From positions 1 to 64,000 of the forward strand of contig JBGSIB010000030.1 in NCBI GenBank assembly GCA_041751955.1: 64,000 nt of DNA, read 5' to 3'. The translations under genes were made by a program, and so were the position numbers. How positions within the stretch are numbered: the stretch's first letter is position 1; every line of letters begins with the position of its first letter. Below the pieces are notes generated by a model. That model had not been told where the DNA came from. It did not search any database and saw only the letters and a list, made by a program, of their open reading frames with translations. The DNA comes from UBA2040 sp041751955 (lineage in GTDB: Bacteria; Bacteroidota; Bacteroidia; Flavobacteriales_D; Crocinitomicaceae). Shown piece after piece: positions 43,905 to 51,448 of the stretch.

Positions 43905-45353
43905 ATGGCACAATACACAGAACACGAATTAGCCAAAGACATTGAAGACCAGGAATACAAATTCGGGTTTGTCAGTGATATTGAATCAGACAAAATTCCA
44001 ATTGGACTGAACGAAGATGTTATTCGTATGATTTCGGCGAAAAAAAATGAACCAGAATGGTTGCTCAAATTTCGTTTGGACTCTTACGCAATTTGGAAAG
44101 AAATGACGGAACCTAACTGGGCACACGTGCATTACAAAAAACCAGATTTTCAAGCTATCGCCTATTATTCGGCTCCGAAACAAACCAAGAAATACGAATC
44201 TTGGGACGATGTGGATCCAGAAATGAAGGAAACGATGAAGAAACTCGGTATTTCCATGGAAGAACAGAAACGTTTGACCGGAGTCGCTGTTGATTTCGTC
44301 ATGGATTCTGTTTCAGTTGCCACTTCTTTCAAAGCGAAATTGATGGAACTGGGTATCATCTTTTGCTCGTTTTCAGAAGCGGTGCAAGATCATCCTGAAT
44401 TGGTGCAAAAATACATGGGCACCGTTGTTCCAAATACAGATAATTTTTATGCAGCCTTGAATTCGGCAGTTTTCACTGATGGATCCTTCTGCTACATTCC
44501 GAAAGGCGTTCGTTGCCCGATGGAACTTTCAACCTATTTCCGCATCAACGAAGGCGGAACAGGGCAGTTTGAAAGAACATTGGTTGTTGCGGATGAAAGT
44601 TCTTACGTTTCGTACCTAGAAGGATGCACTGCTCCCATGCGAGACGAAAATCAATTGCATGCTGCAGTTGTGGAACTCATCGCTTTGGACAATGCAGAAA
44701 TCAAATATTCTACCGTTCAAAACTGGTATCCAGGTGATAAAAATGGTTTGGGTGGCGTTTTCAATTTCGTGACCAAACGCGGACTTTGCTTGACCAATTC
44801 GAAAATTTCTTGGACGCAAGTAGAAACCGGTTCAGCGGTAACTTGGAAATATCCGTCTTGTATTTTGAAAGGCGATCATTCGATAGGAGAATTTTACTCC
44901 GTAGCGGTGACCAACAATTACCAACAAGCCGATACAGGAACGAAAATGATTCACATCGGTAAAAACACGAAAAGCACGATTATTTCCAAAGGAATTTCTA
45001 CTGGAAAATCGAACAACAGTTACAGAGGTTTGGTCCAAATTCACAAAAGCGCACAAAACGCCAGAAATTTCTCGCAATGTGACTCTTTGTTGATGACCGA
45101 CGAATGCGGCGCACATACTTTCCCGTATATCGAGTGCAAAAACAGTTCAGCGAAAATTGAACACGAAGCAACAACCTCGAAAATTGGGGAAGACCAAATA
45201 TTTTATTGCAAACAAAGAGGAATAGGTGAAGAAAAAGCCATCAGCTTGATTGTCAATGGATATTGCAAAGAAGTTTTGAACCAATTGCCCATGGAGTTTG
45301 CGGTGGAAGCGCAGAAATTATTGACAATAAGCCTGGAAGGTTCTGTAGGCTAG
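43905..45353 (+). CDS. sufB: Fe-S cluster scaffold subunit SufB
   Basis: A 482-aa SUF scaffold protein. The N-terminal AEPNWAHVHYKKPDFQAIAY-type region, YLEGCTAPMRDENQLHAAVV, YSTVQNWYPGDKNGLGGVFN and SQCDSLLMTDECGAHTFPYI are strongly conserved. The C-terminus reads EFAVEAQKLLTISLEGSVG. It binds SufC and SufD and assembles 4Fe-4S clusters. The stop is followed within a few bases by a CCCCCTTTGGAGGGGG repeat. No sufS or sufE lies nearby. Confidence 0.95.
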   Translation: MAQYTEHELAKDIEDQEYKFGFVSDIESDKIPIGLNEDVIRMISAKKNEPEWLLKFRLDSYAIWKEMTEPNWAHVHYKKPDFQAIAYYSAPKQTKKYESWDDVDPEMKETMKKLGISMEEQKRLTGVAVDFVMDSVSVATSFKAKLMELGIIFCSFSEAVQDHPELVQKYMGTVVPNTDNFYAALNSAVFTDGSFCYIPKGVRCPMELSTYFRINEGGTGQFERTLVVADESSYVSYLEGCTAPMRDENQLHAAVVELIALDNAEIKYSTVQNWYPGDKNGLGGVFNFVTKRGLCLTNSKISWTQVETGSAVTWKYPSCILKGDHSIGEFYSVAVTNNYQQADTGTKMIHIGKNTKSTIISKGISTGKSNNSYRGLVQIHKSAQNARNFSQCDSLLMTDECGAHTFPYIECKNSSAKIEHEATTSKIGEDQIFYCKQRGIGEEKAISLIVNGYCKEVLNQLPMEFAVEAQKLLTISLEGSVG

Positions 45354-45354
45354 G

Positions 45355-45385
45355 TTTCCCCCTTTGGAGGGGGATTAAGGGGGAG
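45355..45385. repeat. CCCCCTTTGGAGGGGG palindromic repeat, copy 2
   Basis: Same core as copy 1 (TTTCCCCCTTTGGAGGGGG then ATTAAGGGGGAGG), starting 2 bases after the sufB stop. Confidence 0.8.
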
Positions 45386-45454
45386 GATTCTAATTTAGAA
45401 AACAACCCCGTCAGGTCGAAAAATTTTTCGACCAAACTAAAAAAAGAAAAATGA

Positions 45455-45512
45455 CGCTTGCCTTCGACTCCGCCCTGCGTACGTGCCTTTGGCAGGCAGG
45501 TCAGTCGGCGCT
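45455..45512. repeat. TTCGACTC/CAGTC repeat, copy 2
   Basis: CGCTTGCCTTCGACTCCGCC, then TGCGTACGTGCC and GGCAGGCAGGTCAGTCGGCG. Inner parts GCCTTTGGCAGGC can pair. Confidence 0.75.
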
Positions 45513-45534
45513 CGAGAAAGCGAAAAGAATAAAA

Positions 45535-45579
45535 ATAAAAATGATCAAAATAAACAACTTACACGCCAACATAGATGGC
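45535..45579 (+). repeat. Left copy of a duplicated sufC start
   Basis: This 45-base stretch is identical to 45697-45741, the last bases before sufC plus its first 13 codons. From its ATG (45541) the frame continues for only 18 codons, ending at 45597, so it cannot make SufC. It marks one side of the 117-base insert. Confidence 0.93.
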
Positions 45580-45696
45580 GCAAAGACACAAGACTAAAGG
45601 ACATAAGACTAAAAGACTTTATTCACATCAAGTCCTGAGTCTTTTAGTCCTTAAATCCTGAGTCCAAATAATAAAAATAGGAGTAGAACGCATAAC
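45580..45696. repeat. 117-bp insert with AGTCCT-word hairpin between the sufC start copies
   Basis: AAGGACATAAGACTAAAAGA on the left and the complementary TCTTTTAGTCCTTA, with CAAGTCCTGAG, on the right form an inverted repeat around TATTCACATC. The insert then has an A-rich stretch containing AGGAG about 17 bases before sufC. The words match the intergenic repeats at 38.6 and 43.8 kb. Confidence 0.8.
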
Positions 45697-45741
45697 ATAA
45701 AAATGATCAAAATAAACAACTTACACGCCAACATAGATGGC
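45697..45741 (+). repeat. Right copy (functional) of the duplicated sufC start
   Basis: Identical to 45535-45579. This copy continues into the complete sufC frame. Confidence 0.93.
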
Positions 45742-46458
45742 AAGGAAATCTTAAAAGGATTGACGTTAGAAGTAAATGCTGGCGAAGTACACGCGATTAT
45801 GGGACCAAACGGAGCGGGAAAAAGCACCTTGGCCTCTATTCTTGCTGGACGCGAAGATTACGATATAACGGCAGGAACGGTAGATTTCGACGGAGAGGAT
45901 TTGTTGGAAATGGATACGGAAGACAGAGCTCGTGAAGGTCTTTTTCTTGCTTTTCAATATCCAGTGGAAATTCCTGGGGTGTCGAACATCAATTTCTTGC
46001 GCGCTGCCTTGAATGAAATTCGCGAATACCGAAAAGAAGAACCGATTTCTGCAAAAGAATTCATGGCTTTGGTAAAAGAGAAATCCGCTTTGGTGGAATT
46101 GGACGCTAAATTGGCTTCCCGTTCTGTAAACGAAGGTTTTTCCGGAGGTGAAAAGAAACGAAACGAAATTTTCCAAATGGCGATGCTCAACCCAAAATTG
46201 GCCATCCTGGATGAAACCGATTCTGGACTTGACATCGATGCTTTGCGTATCGTTGCGAAAGGAGTAAATACACTGAAAAGCGACAAAAATGCAACCATTG
46301 TCATCACGCATTACCAACGTTTGTTGGACTATATCGTGCCTGATTTCGTTCACGTTTTGTACGATGGAAAAATCGTGAAAACGGGCGGAAAAGAATTGGC
46401 GCTTGAATTGGAAGAAAAAGGATACGATTGGATTAAAGCGGAATTAAGCGAAGCTTAA
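45703..46458 (+). CDS. sufC: Fe-S assembly ATPase SufC
   Basis: A 251-aa ABC-type ATPase of the SUF machine. Walker A GPNGAGKSTLAS (about residue 34), the Q loop LAFQYPVEIPGV, signature SGGEKKRNEI, Walker B LAILDETDSGLD and the H-loop TITHYQRLL-type segment (IVITHYQRLLDY) are intact. It binds SufB and SufD. The first 13 codons are also present 162 bases upstream, so this gene was rebuilt around an insertion without losing its reading frame. Confidence 0.95.
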   Translation: MIKINNLHANIDGKEILKGLTLEVNAGEVHAIMGPNGAGKSTLASILAGREDYDITAGTVDFDGEDLLEMDTEDRAREGLFLAFQYPVEIPGVSNINFLRAALNEIREYRKEEPISAKEFMALVKEKSALVELDAKLASRSVNEGFSGGEKKRNEIFQMAMLNPKLAILDETDSGLDIDALRIVAKGVNTLKSDKNATIVITHYQRLLDYIVPDFVHVLYDGKIVKTGGKELALELEEKGYDWIKAELSEA

Positions 46459-46481
46459 ATTCTGATTGGCGGATAGGTACG

Positions 46482-46509
46482 ATTGCCTTCGACTCCGTTT
46501 AGTCATCGT
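46482..46509. repeat. TTCGACTC repeat, partial copy 3
   Basis: ATTGCCTTCGACTCCGTTTA then GTCATCGT, directly after sufC. Confidence 0.6.
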
Positions 46510-46550
46510 ATTTATAGGAGTTAATAATTATCCAATCTCGAAGCGATAAT

Positions 46551-46590
46551 AGGCCTCCCTCTTTGAGAGGGATTGAGGGAGAGGATAGCT
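46551..46590. repeat. CCTCCCTCTTTGAGAGGG repeat, divergent copy 3
   Basis: GGCCTCCCTCTTTGAGAGGG then ATTGAGGGAGAGG: same layout as the other two GC palindromes but with changed bases. Confidence 0.65.
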
Positions 46591-46602
46591 CAAATTGAAA
46601 TA

Positions 46603-46656
46603 ACGCTTAGCCTTCGATTCTTCGGCAAGCTCAGCACAGGCAAGCCCAGTCATCGG
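46603..46656. repeat. TTCGA/AGCTCAG repeat, copy 4
   Basis: CGCTTAGCCTTCGATTCTTC then GGCAAGCTCAGCACAGGCAA and CCCAGTCATCGG, immediately before sufD. Confidence 0.7.
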
Positions 46657-46688
46657 TTGAATTAGATGAAAATAAAAAGAAATTAATA

Positions 46689-47954
46689 ATGGAAACATTA
46701 ACAAAAGAAACAGTAGCCGAATTCGCCCAAAACTGGACGGAAACAAACCTACCGTTTTCAAATACATTAAAAGCGCAAGCGAAAGACGTACTGGAGAATA
46801 ATCCTTTTCCTAACACACGTGTTGAGGCTTGGAAATATACACGATTGACCAAAATTTCGAAGCAAAGTTTTACGAATGCGCCAGGAACGGTTAGCGATTT
46901 GTCGAAATACAAAGTGCTGAAAGATGCGCCGACTTTGGTTTTCGTGAATGGACATTATTCAAATGAATTGTCAACTGTATCGCCTATCGAAGGAGTAGAA
47001 TTCTCTCCAATGAGTCAAGCCAATGTTTCAGATTTAGGAAACCAAGTAATCTTGGAAAACGAAGTGTTCAACGCTTTGAATACACTCTACGCAACAGATG
47101 GAGCTAACATTCGTATAGTTGCTGGAAAAAATATTGAACAAACGATTCAAGTCTTGTTTATTCAATCGGGTGTGCAAACACATAGCCAAATCCGGAATAA
47201 AATTATTGCCGAAAAAGGTTCCAACGCGAAAGTCTTGCTGGCCTTTTTCTCTGATAACGCGAACGCTTGTTTCACCAATGTAGTGACCGAAATTGAAGTT
47301 GGCGAAAACGCACACTTGGACATCGACAAATTGCAATTGGAAAACGAAACGGCTTTGCAAATTGCTTCGGAATATGTGACCCAAGGACGCGATTCTCATT
47401 TTGATATCAATACCATTACCTTAAATGGTTTGTTGGTACGCAACGGATTGAACATAGCGGTGGACGGTCAAAATTGCGAAACGCACTTGAACGGCATGTA
47501 CTTGACAAAAGACAAACAACACATTGATAACCATACCATTGTCGATCATTTGCAACCCAATTGCGAATCTTTTGAATTGTACAAAGGTGTGATGAACGAC
47601 CATTCAACAGGTGTGTTCAACGGAAAAGTTTTCGTTCGCAAAGACGCCCAAAAAATCAATGCCTACCAATCCAATGGGAATGTATTGATGAGCGACAATG
47701 CTACCATCAACTCCAAACCCGAATTGGAAATCTATGCCGACGACGTGAAATGTTCGCACGGTTCAACAACGGGACAATTGGACGAAGAAGCCATTTTCTA
47801 CCTTCGTGCACGCGGTATTTCCGAAAAAAATGCAAGACAAATGATGATTTCTGCTTTTGTTGGGGATGTGATGGAGAAAATTAAAAATGAAGAAGTTTTG
47901 TCTTTTGTGAATGGAATAATGGAAAACAGATTTGGTTTTTCAGGAATAGAATAA
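46689..47954 (+). CDS. sufD: SufD scaffold subunit
   Basis: A 421-aa SUF scaffold partner of SufB and SufC. The N-terminal helical part (NPFPNTRVEAWKYTRLTKIS) and the beta-helix core (HLNGMYLTKDKQHIDNHTIV, YADDVKCSHGSTTGQLDEEA, FYLRARGISEKNARQMMISA) are typical. The C-terminus ends in the SufC-contact helix. It follows sufC by about 230 bases of repeats. No sufS follows; a T9SS cargo gene comes next. Confidence 0.95.
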   Translation: METLTKETVAEFAQNWTETNLPFSNTLKAQAKDVLENNPFPNTRVEAWKYTRLTKISKQSFTNAPGTVSDLSKYKVLKDAPTLVFVNGHYSNELSTVSPIEGVEFSPMSQANVSDLGNQVILENEVFNALNTLYATDGANIRIVAGKNIEQTIQVLFIQSGVQTHSQIRNKIIAEKGSNAKVLLAFFSDNANACFTNVVTEIEVGENAHLDIDKLQLENETALQIASEYVTQGRDSHFDINTITLNGLLVRNGLNIAVDGQNCETHLNGMYLTKDKQHIDNHTIVDHLQPNCESFELYKGVMNDHSTGVFNGKVFVRKDAQKINAYQSNGNVLMSDNATINSKPELEIYADDVKCSHGSTTGQLDEEAIFYLRARGISEKNARQMMISAFVGDVMEKIKNEEVLSFVNGIMENRFGFSGIE

Positions 47955-48016
47955 ATGCATCACACAAAAAAATACATTTTTTCGCTCGTTTCTTTTTCCT
48001 TAATTTTGAGAAAAAT

Positions 48017-49021
48017 ATGAGAAAAAGTATTCTATACCTTGTTGTGATTTTTCATTTCTCCTTGGGAAATGCGCAAACGATAACCAACGGAACTTTTGCC
48101 GCCGGAGGCACAGGTTGGGGCTGCTCACCGGAAACCAATCCAGTTTCAACATACGGTGGTGTAGGGTCAAACCGGGTCGCTGAAGTAGATCAGGCAGCAG
48201 GTTTATGCCAAACTATCAGTGGTTTCACCATCGGTTCCGTTTACCAAATTTCATTTCTTTGTTCCAGAAGAACGAGCTGTGGACCACCTACGCAATCCGC
48301 AAACTTTAGCATCAGTGCAGGAGCACTTCCTACTCAAAGCATTTCTCGGACAGGCGCCTTTGCTTTTACCACAACATCTTATATATTCACGGCCACAGCA
48401 ACCAGTCATACCATTACTTTTGTTGGTACTTCACCAGGAACTTGTGGTTTGATTTTCGATGATATCAACCTGATTTTGATCTCAGGTTTGCCCATTGAAT
48501 TGGCTTATTTCGAAGCATTTCCAGATCCAACCGGTGCCGTTCAAATTGATTGGAAAACAGCATCCGAAAGCAACAACGATTTCTTCACCATCGAACGTTC
48601 CACAAACGGCAGCGATTGGTTGGAAATACACCGAGAAAAAGGGGCGGAAAATTCAACTAGTATGCTACACTATTCCGCAATTGATGCCCAACCACATCTG
48701 GGACTTTCCTATTACCGATTAAAACAAACCGTTTTTGACGGAAAATATTCTTATTCGTCCATAAAAAGCGTTACTCTTCAAAGACCCGATTCCGACATTC
48801 GCCTCTACCCCAACCCAGCCCAGAGGGAAATAACAGTGCAAGGAAACAATCTCGAAAAGGAAGAAATTCGCATTCTCAACACTCTCGGTCAGGATGTAAG
48901 CCATCAGATTACATTGGTGAAAATAAGTGCCGATGAAATCCGTTTGGACCTTGCACAACTGAGCAGCGGTTTGTACACGATTAAAACCGGGGAAACCATA
49001 AAGCGGTTCCAAAAGTTGTAG
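48017..49021 (+). CDS. T9SS type A-sorted secreted protein
   Basis: A 334-aa protein: signal peptide (1-19, ending GNAQ), an N-terminal jelly-roll-like domain (ITNGTFAAGGTGWGCSPE; residues 20-155), a segment typical of Bacteroidota cargo (LPIELAYFEAFPDPTGAVQI ... TIERSTNGSDWLEI), and a T9SS type A sorting domain (IRLYPNPAQREITVQGNN ... LSSGLYTIKTGETIKRFQKL). It should be exported and anchored at the cell surface. Ligand unknown. Confidence 0.88.
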   Translation: MRKSILYLVVIFHFSLGNAQTITNGTFAAGGTGWGCSPETNPVSTYGGVGSNRVAEVDQAAGLCQTISGFTIGSVYQISFLCSRRTSCGPPTQSANFSISAGALPTQSISRTGAFAFTTTSYIFTATATSHTITFVGTSPGTCGLIFDDINLILISGLPIELAYFEAFPDPTGAVQIDWKTASESNNDFFTIERSTNGSDWLEIHREKGAENSTSMLHYSAIDAQPHLGLSYYRLKQTVFDGKYSYSSIKSVTLQRPDSDIRLYPNPAQREITVQGNNLEKEEIRILNTLGQDVSHQITLVKISADEIRLDLAQLSSGLYTIKTGETIKRFQKL

Positions 49022-49049
49022 GGGATTTTTGAAGTGAATAAAGATTGTG

Positions 49050-49077
49050 AAGAAGCTTTTTTAAGGCTTCTTTTTTT
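49050..49077 (+). terminator. Intrinsic terminator
   Basis: AAGAAGC (49050-49056) pairs with GCTTCTT (49066-49072), then a T run. Confidence 0.75.
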
Positions 49078-49098
49078 GTTTTGAAATAAAAATGGATG

Positions 49099-49268
49099 TG
49101 TATATTTGGGGAGATGAAAACTAATTCTTATCTCCTTCTTATCTTTTTAAGCGGATTTACTTGCAAGCGATTGTTGTTGAATTTATGGTTGGTTTTCTGT
49201 GATTTGATAAAAGAGGAATATAAGGGGATATGCGCTATTGCGCATAGCGAATTGTTATGAGCCAATAA
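49099..49268 (+). promoter_or_regulatory. Promoter plus GCGC-hairpin leader module A
   Basis: TGTATATTTGG (with a TATATTTG -7 box at 49101-49108; TTG 17 bases before) starts a long leader that ends with TATGCGCTATTGCGCATAGC, a short GCGC hairpin, then GAATTGTTATGAGCC. Parts recur in module B (54054-54165). The HEPN-like gene follows. Confidence 0.55.
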
Positions 49269-49277
49269 AAAAAACAT

Positions 49278-49943
49278 ATGTTCGGACCTGGAGTTGATAC
49301 CGTTTTCCCTCAATACTACCCATTATTTAAGTCTGTAGACAATCTCGCAATGTTGATGGATAAAGAAACTGATATTGCAACTACGTTAGTAACGCCCTTA
49401 GTTTTAACACGATATTCTGCGTTCGAATGTTTCCTCACAAACATTGAAGATCGAATATTGAAGGACCCCGAGCTAAAAGACTTTTATAGTAACTCTGAAA
49501 GGCCGAAAATGGAAACTAGACCGTTTGTGTTATTCAAAATAATTAAGAATAAACCTTTTGATAAATCGAGTAAATTATATGACGATTACAATCACTTTGT
49601 CAAACTACGTAACTTAATAGCTCATTCAAGATTAGAATCCATTGAGTGGATTAATTTCGAAGTAAAAAATTCAGAAAAAATTTCCATTCAACCGTCTCAC
49701 GTGAATAAAAAAGAAATGTGGAAGGTTTCGAACGATGCAACAGTAGAAAGAGATGACAAAGCAGATAAAATAATATCATTTTTTGAAAGGCGTAAAATAA
49801 TTGACATTCAAAGTGAATTTCGAATGCAAGGATACATTTATTGTATTGAAAAAGTTGAAATCGCAAAATGGGCAGATGATATGATAACAGAATTAATGAA
49901 GCACTTTGACGAAGATCGAAGAAGTGTTTTTTTTCAGAAATAA
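49278..49943 (+). CDS. HEPN-like hypothetical protein
   Basis: A 221-aa mostly helical protein. Residues about 118-125, KLRNLIAH, contain RNLIAH, which fits the R-x4-H motif of HEPN nucleases, with helical flanks (YDDYNHFVKLR, MQGYIYCIEKVEIAKWADDM). HEPN proteins act as RNases in toxin-antitoxin or defence systems, but here there is no partner nucleotidyltransferase or antitoxin, so the role is open. It has its own promoter module, and unlike neighbours lies in an area of repeats and remnants, which suggests a recently gained gene. Confidence 0.7.
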   Translation: MFGPGVDTVFPQYYPLFKSVDNLAMLMDKETDIATTLVTPLVLTRYSAFECFLTNIEDRILKDPELKDFYSNSERPKMETRPFVLFKIIKNKPFDKSSKLYDDYNHFVKLRNLIAHSRLESIEWINFEVKNSEKISIQPSHVNKKEMWKVSNDATVERDDKADKIISFFERRKIIDIQSEFRMQGYIYCIEKVEIAKWADDMITELMKHFDEDRRSVFFQK

Positions 49944-50173
49944 TATGGCTACAACACTATGTATGTTTCATAGGCGAAGGTGCGAAGAATAAGAAAAGTT
50001 GAGTGATATCTGCCAAAGCGCCAAATCACCGATTTAGCTTTCGAGAAAATAAAAACAAAATGCGGTGAGTTGGCTTGTGCGAAATTGGAAAATCCGTAAC
50101 TTTCTAATTCGCTTACGAAAACATACATTTACCGTTGACAGTTTATTTGATTGACTGTGTTGTTTGTACCCCC
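49944..50173. other. Intergenic after the HEPN gene
   Basis: No ORF. GGCTACAACACTATG just after the stop mirrors the GTTATGAGCC before the gene (weak inverted agreement). The rest (GTTGAGTGATATCTGCCAAA, ATCACCGATTTAGC) has no assigned role. Confidence 0.5.
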
Positions 50174-50374
50174 CTAATCCACACCCTCCTTCTTCACCGC
50201 CTCCATTGATTCCAAATAATCCATAATTTCCTTCCCTTCGGCTATTTTGAGAACGGATTTGCCCGAATCAGTGCAGGCCTTGACGTCGGTTCCTGATTTT
50301 ACAAGGTTTGTAGCTTTTGATATAGAACCTGAAACCAACTTACGCGTGACTCCACAAAATTTTAAAGTAAATTG
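50174..50374 (-). pseudogene. Ankyrin-repeat C-terminal remnant
   Basis: A minus-strand frame without ATG, bounded by an in-frame stop at 50375-50377, reads about 66 residues, including KATNLVKSGTDVKACTDSGK, then VLKIAEGKEIMDYLES, ending at 50174. The pattern is an ankyrin repeat (LVKSGTDVKACTDSGKSVL). The 5' part of the gene is gone. Confidence 0.55.
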
Positions 50375-50393
50375 CTACGAATAAACGCAAGCC

Positions 50394-50981
50394 ATGAAAA
50401 TGAATTTCAAAAAAATCAGTGAATCGGAACTGTCCATTACGCAGTTGATGCTGCCTTCGCATTCCAATTTCAGCGGAAAAATTCACGGTGGACACATCTT
50501 AAATTTAATGGATCAAATCGCTTTTGCCTGTGCTTCCAAACATTCTGAAAACTATTGTGTGACCGCTTCGGTCAATCGGGTCGATTTTCTGAATCCAATA
50601 GAAGTTGGCGAACTCGTGACCTTAAAGGCTTCCATCAATTATACCGGTCGGACCTCTATGGTGGTCGGTCTGCGCGTTGAATCGGAAAATATCAGAACAG
50701 GTGAAAAGAGACATTGCAATTCTTCCTATTTTACCATGGTAGCCAAGGACGAAGAAGGCAATAGCACGCCCATTCCTGGCATTATGCTGGTGAGCGAAGA
50801 TGAAGTGAGGCGTTTTGTTCGAAATATTGTGCGCAATACGGAAGGAAAAAGAAGAGAGTCGCGTTTTAGTCGCGAAAAGTTTAAAATGGAAGATTATTTG
50901 CGCTTTTTGAAAGGAAGTAATTCTGAATTGAATCGGATAGCCATCGGATTTGATATTAACGATACAAACTCCTTATTATGA
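50394..50981 (+). CDS. Acyl-CoA thioesterase (hotdog fold)
   Basis: A 195-aa thioesterase of the BFIT/BACH type. Hotdog signature: FSGKIHGGHILNLMDQIAFA (residues about 27-46), then CVTASVNRVDFLNPIEVGEL. Members hydrolyse medium- or long-chain acyl-CoA. It overlaps the next gene by four bases (ATGA). A long C-terminal helix (about 145-195) is present. Physiological substrate unknown. Confidence 0.9.
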   Translation: MKMNFKKISESELSITQLMLPSHSNFSGKIHGGHILNLMDQIAFACASKHSENYCVTASVNRVDFLNPIEVGELVTLKASINYTGRTSMVVGLRVESENIRTGEKRHCNSSYFTMVAKDEEGNSTPIPGIMLVSEDEVRRFVRNIVRNTEGKRRESRFSREKFKMEDYLRFLKGSNSELNRIAIGFDINDTNSLL

Positions 50982-51328
50982 ATCAATTGAAATGTTTTCT
51001 GGTCCTATTCTTTGTTTCATCTTTTATACAGATGTCTACTGCGCAAGATTGTCCAGATAGTTGTACTTTTAATGTTCCCAATGCACTGACATCTGATTGT
51101 GATCATATCGATTGCGGAATTTTAGAAATCACATCCAATTGTTCTTTCCAAAATTTCTCCTTCACACTGTACAACAGATGGGGAAATAAAGTCTTTGAAA
51201 CGAATGATATTAAGAATAAATTCGACTGTGAGAATTTCGAACTAGGCAATTATTTCTGGAGCTTGGAGGCAGAATTTTGTCCTTCCGAGAAATACAAAAA
51301 GAGGGGAAATTTAGTAGTTTTACACTAG
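50978..51328 (+). CDS. Miniature secreted protein resembling a T9SS type B sorting domain
   Basis: A 116-aa protein with a signal peptide (1-22, ending STAQ), a Cys-rich head (CPDSC, CDHIDC, SNC) and then FTLYNRWGNKVFETNDIKNK ... LGNYFWSLEAEFC, ending KKRGNLVVLH. This matches the core of the gliding-motility/CHU_C type B C-terminal domain (NRWGxxVFE, GxYFW, GxxxLxR) but nothing else is attached. It may be a free sorting-domain-like protein or a small surface protein of this fold. It is coupled to the thioesterase gene. Confidence 0.75.
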   Translation: MNQLKCFLVLFFVSSFIQMSTAQDCPDSCTFNVPNALTSDCDHIDCGILEITSNCSFQNFSFTLYNRWGNKVFETNDIKNKFDCENFELGNYFWSLEAEFCPSEKYKKRGNLVVLH

Positions 51329-51391
51329 TCTACTTCTTTATCAAATCAAGATATCGGTGGTAATTTTAGCATCAATTATTTTTCTTAACAT

Positions 51392-51424
51392 CAAAAAGCC
51401 GAAGTGAAATTCATCACTCCGGCT
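51392..51424 (-). terminator. Intrinsic terminator of the coiled-coil lipoprotein gene
   Basis: AGCCGAAGTGA (51397-51407) pairs with TCACTCCGGCT (51414-51424) over 10 of 11 positions. Read on the minus strand it is followed by TTTTT. Confidence 0.8.
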
Positions 51425-51448
51425 CATTTGCTTGATGGGTAAAACCCC

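Noticed and set aside
45541..45597. Small gene of 18 codons
   Set aside because: It is the duplicated sufC start running into repeat DNA, with no independent support.
49224..49268. Integron attC site
   Set aside because: The GCGC hairpin and GTTATGA lack the GTTRRRY core, and no integrase is seen.
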